Source: Marinilabilia rubra
GTDB taxonomy: Bacteria > Bacteroidota > Bacteroidia > Bacteroidales > Marinilabiliaceae
Direction of reading: 5' to 3'
NCBI RefSeq assembly: GCF_003121985.1
Contig: NZ_QEWP01000029.1
Span: 1-34,808, forward strand
DNA: 34,808 bases
Shown: positions 23,430 through 30,649 of the stretch, piece after piece
How the letters are laid out: each line of letters starts with the position of its first letter
How positions within the stretch are numbered: the stretch's first letter is position 1
Translations under genes and position numbers: made by a program
The notes under the pieces: generated by a model
Told to the model about the DNA's origin: nothing
The model's input: the letters and a program-made list of their open reading frames with translations, nothing else
Databases searched by the model: none

Positions 23430-25334
23430 TTAAATGGTTATATTCAAATTAATTCGATAATTTCGTGGTGGCATCGCATACCAGGCAACCACCTGATATT
23501 CTGCATTTATTAAATTATTAACCTTCACAGATATATCGGCACAGATACCTGATATATCCAATTTATATCCAACAGAAGCATCGAATAATGCGTAAGCATC
23601 AAGCTGGCTGTCATAGTCATAAAACCGCTCTCCGTTATAGCTCCCGGCAAGAGTGGCATAAAAACGCTTCCTGGTGTAACTAAAAAGACCATTTATTTTG
23701 TGCCTGGGCACATAAATCATCTGCCGCCCATTGTATTCGTCATTAGAAGAAAGAGTTGATTCCACATAGGTATAAAAGCCCCTTAATGCCAAATGATTGC
23801 CCCCAAAACCAGCACTCATGTGAAAACCTGCTTCAGCCCCAAGAGTTTCTCCTACCCGCTTGTTATGGGGCATCCATTTACCTCCGTTTTCCGGGAGCCA
23901 GACAATAATATCTTCTGTGCGGGAAGCGAAAAAAGCAGAGCTCAGCCTGGTTTTTATGCCGGCTGCAATAAATGAAAAATCAACTCCCAAATCTCCCGAC
24001 CAACCTGATTCAGCCTTCAATTCGGGATTTCCCTTAGAATATCCGTCCTCTTTCCAATAAAGATCATTAAGATTGGGAATTCGATAATTCTTAGACACAT
24101 TCCCTTTCAATTTCAATGTTTTCACCAATGGATGTTCAACCCCAAAAGAAAACACGACAGGCTGAAAGTCATTGTCTGTCATTTCCTCACGAAAACTCAA
24201 AACAATGGCCCCTCGTCCTTTTGATAATCCATAACGACCAGATGCAAATGCTGCCATTCTGTTACGTACAACATCTCCCTGATAACCATCGGACTCAGCC
24301 AATTCGTAAGTGTAATTAACTCCGGCATTTATTGAATGATGTGTTCCGAGTCTTAATTTGTATTCCCCCTCTGTTATCCACGAATATGAATTATTATCCG
24401 ATTGAGGATCTGCAAGATCGGGATTTGAATAAAGTATCTTATTTCGGATAAACCCCTGTTTTAATTTCAGGGTTCCGTTTTTATAGTAATGTTTAAAATT
24501 GACCGAAGCCAGGATATTTTTGTCCTTTTGATTGGTATCTCCCGGTTGACGACTGGTCATAAGCGTTTGAAGATCTTTATCATAATCCTGATACCAAAAA
24601 CCCGTTGTAAGAAGAGACCTCTCAGAAATCCGCCATTGATTCTCCTGCAATACACCATATTGTTTAACTCCTGCATTGGTTTGTCTTTCTTCGGGCTGCC
24701 CAATTCGTGAAGTATTGGTATAAGTAAAATCATTATCGGCTTTTTGCCCAAAAACGGAAAGGCGACTCGCAAACTTATTACTACCGCTCTTTATATCAGC
24801 ATTCAACGACTTAAAACCATAACTACCCACTGAACCTGAAGCATCCATGTAATTCTCCAAGCCTAAAATTTCGTTCCCGGACAAATGGATAACACCTGAC
24901 ACAGCACCACTTCCGAATAAAGTACCTGAACCGCCGTGCTGAACTTCCACATTATTAAAAAATCCAACCGGCATAACCGAAAGGTTTACTCCACCACTCA
25001 TGGGACTTTGAATATTCAATCCATTCCACATTACAGCCGTATGATCTGTTCCTCCGCCCCTTATGCTGACAGAAGCAAGACCTCCGGCTCCGTAGGTTTT
25101 TAATGAAACACCAAACGTATTAGAAAGCAGGGAGGCCAGTGATTCTTGCCTATGCATCTTAACCAACGCAGAATCCGGAGATGAAACAGTTGCTCCAACA
25201 GCGTAATCCTCAAGTCTGGAGGAAACTACACGCACTTCCCGTAGCTTAACCGGATCCTCCTGAAAGAAATCCTGAGCAACGGCAGCAAGCGAGCTTGCCA
25301 TAAACAGGCCAATAAAAGCAATTCTTAAATACAT
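23430..25334 (-). CDS. btuB: BtuB-like TonB-dependent cobalamin receptor
   Basis: 634 residues from the ATG at 25334. A GTG two codons earlier (25340) is possible but less likely. Signal peptide 'MYLRIAFIGLFMASSLAAVA', then a plug domain (about 28-150) with 'VRVVSSRLEDYAVGATVSS', 'SLASLLSNTFGVSLKTYGAG', 'GLASVSIRGGGTDHTAVMWN' and 'VEVQHGGSGTLFGSGAVSGV', followed by a 22-strand-type barrel. Unlike SusC proteins it has no CarboxypepD-like N-terminal domain, and at ~635 residues its size is that of BtuB (~600). The cobalamin riboswitch just upstream is the main evidence for B12 or a related corrinoid as substrate. Transport would be powered by TonB-ExbBD. The next gene encodes a BtuG-like partner. 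Confidence 0.88.
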   Translation of the reverse strand: MYLRIAFIGLFMASSLAAVAQDFFQEDPVKLREVRVVSSRLEDYAVGATVSSPDSALVKMHRQESLASLLSNTFGVSLKTYGAGGLASVSIRGGGTDHTAVMWNGLNIQSPMSGGVNLSVMPVGFFNNVEVQHGGSGTLFGSGAVSGVIHLSGNEILGLENYMDASGSVGSYGFKSLNADIKSGSNKFASRLSVFGQKADNDFTYTNTSRIGQPEERQTNAGVKQYGVLQENQWRISERSLLTTGFWYQDYDKDLQTLMTSRQPGDTNQKDKNILASVNFKHYYKNGTLKLKQGFIRNKILYSNPDLADPQSDNNSYSWITEGEYKLRLGTHHSINAGVNYTYELAESDGYQGDVVRNRMAAFASGRYGLSKGRGAIVLSFREEMTDNDFQPVVFSFGVEHPLVKTLKLKGNVSKNYRIPNLNDLYWKEDGYSKGNPELKAESGWSGDLGVDFSFIAAGIKTRLSSAFFASRTEDIIVWLPENGGKWMPHNKRVGETLGAEAGFHMSAGFGGNHLALRGFYTYVESTLSSNDEYNGRQMIYVPRHKINGLFSYTRKRFYATLAGSYNGERFYDYDSQLDAYALFDASVGYKLDISGICADISVKVNNLINAEYQVVAWYAMPPRNYRINLNITI

Positions 25335-25341
25335 AGTCACA

Positions 25342-25366
25342 AATGATTAAAGCTGTATTAATCATT
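25342..25366 (-). promoter_or_regulatory. Hairpin directly before the btuB start codon
   Basis: AATGATTAA and TTAATCATT (nine perfect pairs, 7-base loop) lie 8-32 bases before the ATG, between the riboswitch and the gene. It could hide or expose the ribosome entry site, i.e. act as expression platform. Confidence 0.4.
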
Positions 25367-25447
25367 CGCAACATCCGGTTTTAGTGAAAATAGAACGGAA
25401 ATATTCATGTTCATATCTTCGCTTTTCACCCGAAAGCTACGAATAGT

Positions 25448-25660
25448 ATCACTGGCAGGTCTTCTGGCTTGCTCTGGTTTGAAAAGCCTTCCCGAAAACA
25501 TTCTTTGATCATCTGTGACAACCAAAAGATGTTTTTAGTGGCAAAAGTGTTTTTCAAACCTTAAAAAGAGCTTACAGCTGCGGGGACAGCTCCGGATTTT
25601 AACCGGATTCCCTATTATTCGAATTTTCTGAATGAAAATCACGAACCAGTTTCGGAGGAC
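25448..25660 (-). promoter_or_regulatory. Cobalamin riboswitch
   Basis: On the minus strand the core reads 'AATAGGGAATCCGGTTAAAA' then 'TCCGGAGCTGTCCCCGCAGC' and 'TGTAAGC', and ends with the B12 box 'AGCCAGAAGACCTGCCAGTG'. These are the conserved blocks of the adenosyl-/hydroxocobalamin aptamer in the right order and spacing, about 210 bases in all. When cobalamin is plentiful such elements shut down the genes behind them, here the btuB-like receptor and its lipoprotein partner. A matching promoter sits at the 5' edge. Confidence 0.95.
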
Positions 25661-25693
25661 AAATGTAAGTTAAAATTATCGTAGAAAAACAAA
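25660..25693 (-). promoter_or_regulatory. Predicted promoter of the riboswitch/btuB operon
   Basis: Minus strand: TTTG (25690-25693), 22 bases, then TACATTTG (25660-25667), an exact TAnnTTTG -7 box. Transcription would start near 25653, precisely where the aptamer begins. Confidence 0.6.
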
Positions 25694-26437
25694 GAAGGCA
25701 CATAAAAAACCAATCCACTCTTGCAGCAGCACTGATTATCAAAGCATAACACAAATCGCCAAACCACCAATATATCTATTCTCAAAAGCCTCCACCAATC
25801 AAATATTTAGATTAAGAAACTGTTTAAATTTTGTTTTTGGAAGATATTTTTGAAGAATTGACTAAATTAACTGACAGGGATCAAGATGCAAAGAGCTCGA
25901 CCTGCAAAAGAGCTGGAGGATGTTGACCCCTTATCAGGGATCTTAGGGGGAGATAGTCCATCCAATCCCCGGGACTTTTGCCAGAGCCTGTCCCGACAAA
26001 TTCGGGAGGGTTATTCGGATTCGCCGCTTTCAGCGACAGGGAGGTTCTTCTGTATGAGAGGGGCTTTTTAAGTGTTCGATGTTTCTTGTACGTTCCTGAT
26101 AAGAGGCCAACTATTCCGGGTATTGTAGAGGGTTATGAGATGTTGGCCTCATTCAAAAACTAATCATATCCATATATTCACCCCTGGCAGGTGTGCCCGG
26201 GGTTATTTAAATCTGCCCCTCTGTCTGCCCTGCTTACCGCCAGGAAGGCATTGGTGGAATTTAATAAAATCGCCATTTTAAACTACAGTCTATTCATCTT
26301 GAAATCAACCCTTTATTAACAGATCAAACATAAGCAACGAATAAGGTTATCCCAGTTAAAAATGAACCGAGTACCATTAGCAGATGTTTATTAAAAAAAG
26401 AAATTAAACCTGACTGTTTAATTGTAAAAAAACACTT
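25694..26437. other. Degenerate, repeat-like region between the btuB operon and the lycopene cyclase gene
   Basis: I find no intact gene. The stretch 25830-26270 is more GC-rich than its flanks and holds short inverted repeats (e.g. CCCGA-caaat-TCGGG around 26003) and several frames each open only for about 60 codons (25886-26071, 25978-26163). This looks like a decayed mobile element or dispersed repeat; no transposase motif is convincing. It includes the second copy of the 9874-9900 repeat. Confidence 0.4.
26194..26220. repeat. Intergenic repeat, copy 2 (inverted)
   Basis: Reverse-complement copy of 9874-9900; the core TGCCCGGGGTTAT at 26194-26206 is exact and flanks match at 23 of 27 positions. 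Confidence 0.5.
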
Positions 26438-27178
26438 ATGTCAACCTATCTAATCATAAACATTCTGGTCATCATCATCCCCTTGTTGTTCAGCTTCGAT
26501 AAAAAAGTGGCTTTCTTCAGAACATGGAAATATTTTTTCCCTGCGATGCTCACTACAGGTGCTTTTTTTCTTATTTGGGACATATATTTCACACACATCG
26601 GTGTTTGGGGATTTAATGAAGCCCACCTTATGGGGATCAACATATTAAACCTACCCATGGAAGAATGGTTGTTTTTCATCACAGTTCCTTATGCAGTAGT
26701 ATTTAGCTACAGAGTACTTAACGCATGGGCTCCCATGATCGAACATCCGGAAATGCAACGGACAGTCAGTTATGCTTTGTTGGTATTATTAATTGCCGGG
26801 GCGGTACTTTACCATGACCGTCTTTACTCAGTCGTAACATTCAGCCTTGCAGCCATTTTCGTTTTAATCACGGAATGGTTTTTAAAAGTCTACTATCTCT
26901 TGCACTTTTATCGTGCCTACCTGATTGCATTGATTCCATTTTTAATTACCAATGGAGTTCTTACAGGTTTTGGCCTTGAAGAACCTGTTGTCTGGTATAA
27001 TGACAGCATGAATTCCGGTATCCGCTTTATTACAATCCCCATGGAAGATACAGCTTATGGGTTTTTGTTAGTAGGCATGAACATCAGCTTCATGGAGTGG
27101 TTCGCCCCGGGGAAGGGATCAATGCCGAAGTTTCCTGGTTTTAAAAACAAACAAAAACAAAGATCCAAGTCCCATTAG
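26438..27178 (+). CDS. Lycopene cyclase (two-domain CrtYc/CrtYd type)
   Basis: 246 residues, almost all membrane-spanning (about seven helices). It has two copies of the lycopene cyclase domain, each with the acidic signature: 'NLPMEEWLFF' (residues 71-80) and 'TIPMEDTAYGFLL' (199-211). The family, a fusion of the subunits CrtYc and CrtYd of actinobacteria, turns the ends of lycopene into beta rings and is common in Bacteroidota; it is unrelated to the FAD-type CrtY. The protein ends with a basic tail. No other carotenoid genes (crtB, crtI, crtZ) are in the window, so it stands alone here. Its last 60 bases overlap the convergent cstA-like gene. Confidence 0.9.
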   Translation: MSTYLIINILVIIIPLLFSFDKKVAFFRTWKYFFPAMLTTGAFFLIWDIYFTHIGVWGFNEAHLMGINILNLPMEEWLFFITVPYAVVFSYRVLNAWAPMIEHPEMQRTVSYALLVLLIAGAVLYHDRLYSVVTFSLAAIFVLITEWFLKVYYLLHFYRAYLIALIPFLITNGVLTGFGLEEPVVWYNDSMNSGIRFITIPMEDTAYGFLLVGMNISFMEWFAPGKGSMPKFPGFKNKQKQRSKSH

Positions 27179-28558
27179 AAGTGCAAGACTGTATCCCCAC
27201 CCAATATCAAGGTTTAAGCCTCCATTGGCAACAGGAGCTACTAACAAATAACTGATACATACTATCGTCATGAAAGTTCCAGGCAAGGAAAGCATCCAGT
27301 GCTTTCGTCCGGATTTGGCAAGATACATCGCTCCTGTCCATAGCACAATAACTGCCAGCACCTGATTTGAAAGCCCCAAAAATTTCCAGATCTTTTCAAA
27401 CTCCATCTGCGACAAAACAAACCCGATGGCAAACAAAGGCAAGCTAACCCATAGCCTTTTTTTAATGCCTGATTGATCCAATTTAAGCACGTCTGCAATG
27501 GTTAACCTTGCACTTCTAAAAGCCGTATCCCCTGTTGTAATAGGGCATGCAATAACACCGATAATGGCAAAAACCGCTCCCACAGCCCCCAGCCACGACC
27601 GGCTGATTTCATTTACCACCCAGGCCGCATTATGCCCTTCAACTTGCATGGTTTCATTCAATTCCCCAACCCCTCCGAAAAAATTCATTGCTGCCGTAGC
27701 CCAGATGATGGCAACTATACCTTCTGCAATCATGGCACCGTAAAAGACATGGCGGCCATGGCTTTCTATTTTTATGCACCGGGCCATCATAGGAGCCTGG
27801 GTGGAGTGAAAACCACTTAGAGCCCCACAGGAAATAACGATAAACATCATAGGGAAAAGAATATTTTCAGTAGGGTTATGATGCCAGTTTTTAAAGCTGT
27901 CCGATCCTATTTCCTGAATATTCAATTGTCCAGTAAGTCCAAACCAAATCATTGCACCGGCAATCCCAGCCGCCATGATCAACAAAGCTGCTCCGAAAAG
28001 CGGGTAAATACGTCCTATAATTTTATTAATGGGCAGCAGAGTTGCTATCAGGTAGTAAGCAAAAATAATGTAAAGCCAAACTTTTAACCCTCCCTGAGTA
28101 AGTGTTGACAAAAGCCCTGCAGGCCCCGATACAAAAGCTACACCAACAAATATTAAAAGCAACAACGAAAAAAGCCGCATGAAATTTTGAAATCCCGGGC
28201 CCATATATTTCCCTACTATCTCGGGTATGCTGGCTCCATTATTTCTTATGGAAAGCATTCCTGAAAAATAATCATGCACAGCTCCCATAAAAATACAACC
28301 GAAAACAATCCATATGTAGGCCGCAGGACCGTACTTAGCTCCAAGTATTGCTCCGAAAATAGGCCCAAGTCCCGCAATGTTTAAAAACTCAATGGTAAAA
28401 ACCTTCCAGGTTGGCATTGGAACATAATCCACCCCGTTATTTTCTTTTAATGCAGGAGTTTGATTGGCATCATTGGCACCAAAAAACTTTTCAACAAACT
28501 TTCCATAAACAAAAAAGCCACCAATAAGGCCCAGAATTGACATCAAAAAAGTAACCAT
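27119..28558 (-). CDS. cstA: CstA-family carbon-starvation transporter
   Basis: 479 residues with many membrane helices. Residues ~45-110 carry the CstA family blocks 'WKVFTIEFLNIAGLGPIFGA', 'ILGAKYGPAAYIW' and 'GAVHDYFSGMLSIRNNGASI'; later blocks are 'CGALSGFHSTQAPMMARCIK' and 'ACPITTGDTAFRSARLTIAD'. E. coli CstA is ~700 residues, and the shorter form seen here is usual in Bacteroidota. Family members import pyruvate or peptides, with expression in E. coli raised by carbon starvation; the substrate here is not determined. The start ATG is clear. The 3' end overlaps the lycopene cyclase gene by 60 bases, tail to tail, which leaves no room for a separate terminator. Confidence 0.92.
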   Translation of the reverse strand: MVTFLMSILGLIGGFFVYGKFVEKFFGANDANQTPALKENNGVDYVPMPTWKVFTIEFLNIAGLGPIFGAILGAKYGPAAYIWIVFGCIFMGAVHDYFSGMLSIRNNGASIPEIVGKYMGPGFQNFMRLFSLLLLIFVGVAFVSGPAGLLSTLTQGGLKVWLYIIFAYYLIATLLPINKIIGRIYPLFGAALLIMAAGIAGAMIWFGLTGQLNIQEIGSDSFKNWHHNPTENILFPMMFIVISCGALSGFHSTQAPMMARCIKIESHGRHVFYGAMIAEGIVAIIWATAAMNFFGGVGELNETMQVEGHNAAWVVNEISRSWLGAVGAVFAIIGVIACPITTGDTAFRSARLTIADVLKLDQSGIKKRLWVSLPLFAIGFVLSQMEFEKIWKFLGLSNQVLAVIVLWTGAMYLAKSGRKHWMLSLPGTFMTIVCISYLLVAPVANGGLNLDIGWGYSLALLMGLGSLFLFVFKTRKLRH

Positions 28559-29026
28559 ACTGCTAATGTTGCTGTTTTCAGATCACAAAGGAATATATAA
28601 AAGCCATTTAATCAAACACTCTTATAATAGTTTCGCACTATACTTTTTCTTAAGTAGTGTTTGCAAGAAAACGACAATACTACTAAAATTTTATCCTAAA
28701 GAATTTCCCAAGTGCAAAGCTAATTGTGATTCCAAACAAACATCCTTGCACCTTATTCTTGTCAAAGCACCCCCAATGTACTGATGCGTAGAAATATAAG
28801 CATTTCTCTGCAGGCACTAAACAGTATTTCAAACATTTTGCTTTCATACTATCTTCCTGCAAGGCAAAATTTTGAAGCATAGCCATCGCTACGGTGAAAA
28901 ATTTTAACGATGCAGAAAGGGGAAAAGGGATGTAAAATATGAAATGGTATTTTGTGATGGCACTATTAGGGACTTAAGCATATAAAAGACCAGCTATCCT
29001 TGAAGAGAATTCATCACTTTTGTCAA
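28559..29026. other. Intergenic region between cstA and susD
   Basis: About 470 bases. A 67-codon frame (28683-28886, minus) is Cys-rich and resembles no family I know; I do not call it. An imperfect inverted repeat joins 28857-28873 (CTGCAAGGCAAAATTTT) and 28897-28915 (AAAATTTTAACGATGCAG). The stretch may be a small dispersed repeat. It must also hold the cstA promoter, which I could not assign. Confidence 0.35.
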
Positions 29027-29056
29027 TAAAAAAGCCGGCTGAATGTATCAGCCGGC
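29027..29056 (-). terminator. Terminator of the susCD operon
   Basis: GCCGGCTGA and TCAGCCGGC form a nine-pair GC-rich stem with a short loop; on the minus strand six T follow. It starts about 36 bases after the susD stop. Confidence 0.85.
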
Positions 29057-29092
29057 AATTTATTTTTATATAGGTCAGTTGAAATGTTAAAA

Positions 29093-30631
29093 TTAGAAAC
29101 CGGGATTTTGATCTGATTCTTCAATCGCATTATTAGCAGCAACTTCAGTTTGAGGTATGGGAAGCAATTCATGCTTTCCTGAAACAAATCCCTCACCGGA
29201 CAATTCACTTTCAGCATCTCCCCAGCGTACCAAGTCCCAATACCTAACCCCTTCAAAGGCTAATTCAAGCTGGCGCTCATCCTTAATAGCTTGACGAAGC
29301 TGTGTCTGACTCAAACCTGATAATTCAGGTAATTCGGCCCTTACACGCACTTTATTCAATTCCGTCAAAGCTTCTGAGACCATTCCATCCTCATTATATG
29401 CCTCGGCAGCCATGAGCAGAACATCAGCGTATCGAAGCAGTCTCCAGTTGGTTGTGTAATTTAACTCGGCAATAGCTTCTGTGTTGGTTTGGGTAGCGTA
29501 GGTACCATACTTCAGCCTAAGGTAACCACCATAGTCGTGAGCATCGGAAGCGGCCATGCTTCCCCCTGCAGCAACAAATTCGTCTTCACTCATAAGAGAA
29601 TTTTGATAACGAGGTCCATTATCCCCCATAGTTTCAAAAGCCAAGCCAATTTTTTCAGTGGGCAAATTAAAGCCCCAGCCGGCAATCATCCCTATGGCAT
29701 CAAGATTCTCAAACAAGTTTCCACGAGGTCCCATTAACTGAACGTGGATATTGGCTTCGGCATCTCCGCCCCATCCAAAATTGCCCCAATCATATCCTTC
29801 CTGGGATGTGTACACAATTTCAAATACAGACTCGGGTCCATATTCAGAGACTCTTTTCCACACGTCTCCAAAGTTTTCCTCAAGTCCAAACTCGGTACCT
29901 TCTTTGTCAATTACATCACTCAAAACACCGTGTGCCGCAGACCATTTTTCCTGATAGAGATAAACCTTTCCAAGAATTGATTGAGCTGCTCCTTGAGAAA
30001 TTCGGAATTTTTCCTGTTCCGGTAATTCGGATTTCAAAGGCAATACTGAAATTACCTCTTGTAAATCCTTCTCAATAGCGGCATAAATATCAGACTTAGG
30101 CGTTCTCGGTTTATGAAAATCAGCAGTGCTGACCGGATTCTCAAAATAAAAGGGAACGTCACCAAAAAGCGTAACCAGCTCAAAGTAATTCCAGGCCCTC
30201 AACACTTTAGCTTCGGCTACAATTTGTGCTTTAAAATCATTGGAAGGATCAGTGCTGTTTATGATGGCATTACTGGCATTGACAGCCTTATAGAATCCCT
30301 CCCATATTCCTGCAATAACAGGATTATCTGAAACATGGGCAAAATCATCAAGATTTTGATACGGCAACTGGTCACTTTCGGATGAACCTGCATTGACATC
30401 GTCAGCAGGAAGGTTCTTTACAAAGAATGCACTGTTCCAATCTCGTCCATAATTCCATTGCATTAAATCATAAACACCAATTAGAGTTTGAAAAGCTTCT
30501 TGATCACTTTCCGGGAAGTTTTCAGTTGAAGCCCTTCCAACAGGGTCAACTTTCAAAAATTCCTCACTACATGCCGACAACAGTAACAATAAAGCGGCCG
30601 ACAACCCTATAAATAATATATTTCGTTTCAT
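29093..30631 (-). CDS. susD: SusD/RagB-family glycan-binding lipoprotein
   Basis: 512 residues. The lipobox 'LLLLLSAC' (Cys21) marks it as an outer-surface lipoprotein, and 'SEEFLKVDPVGRASTENFPE' is the usual SusD start. The helical TPR-like N-terminal half ('VAEAKVLRAWNYFELVTLFG' and 'AAQSILGKVYLYQEKW') and the C-terminal block 'RQLELAFEGVRYWDLVRWGD' are hallmarks of the family. The protein binds a glycan on the cell surface and forms the lid of the SusC barrel. It is translated from the same mRNA as SusC, 18 bases downstream, and ends with a terminator. Which sugar it binds is not shown by sequence; the nearby GH94 phosphorylase hints at a beta-linked gluco-oligosaccharide. Confidence 0.96.
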   Translation of the reverse strand: MKRNILFIGLSAALLLLLSACSEEFLKVDPVGRASTENFPESDQEAFQTLIGVYDLMQWNYGRDWNSAFFVKNLPADDVNAGSSESDQLPYQNLDDFAHVSDNPVIAGIWEGFYKAVNASNAIINSTDPSNDFKAQIVAEAKVLRAWNYFELVTLFGDVPFYFENPVSTADFHKPRTPKSDIYAAIEKDLQEVISVLPLKSELPEQEKFRISQGAAQSILGKVYLYQEKWSAAHGVLSDVIDKEGTEFGLEENFGDVWKRVSEYGPESVFEIVYTSQEGYDWGNFGWGGDAEANIHVQLMGPRGNLFENLDAIGMIAGWGFNLPTEKIGLAFETMGDNGPRYQNSLMSEDEFVAAGGSMAASDAHDYGGYLRLKYGTYATQTNTEAIAELNYTTNWRLLRYADVLLMAAEAYNEDGMVSEALTELNKVRVRAELPELSGLSQTQLRQAIKDERQLELAFEGVRYWDLVRWGDAESELSGEGFVSGKHELLPIPQTEVAANNAIEESDQNPGF

Positions 30632-30649
30632 TTTTTCAGGATTTTTGGA

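Noticed and set aside
25335-25340. GTG start for the btuB-like gene
   Set aside because: An ATG two codons later gives a normal signal peptide, and GTG starts are uncommon here.
25886-26163. Two overlapping frames of about 61 codons
   Set aside because: No recognisable motif, overlapping in different frames, in repeat-like DNA; probably chance or decayed sequence.
28683-28886. 67-codon Cys-rich minus-strand frame
   Set aside because: No family resemblance, no ribosome site or promoter, and it lies in a possible repeat; not enough to call a gene.
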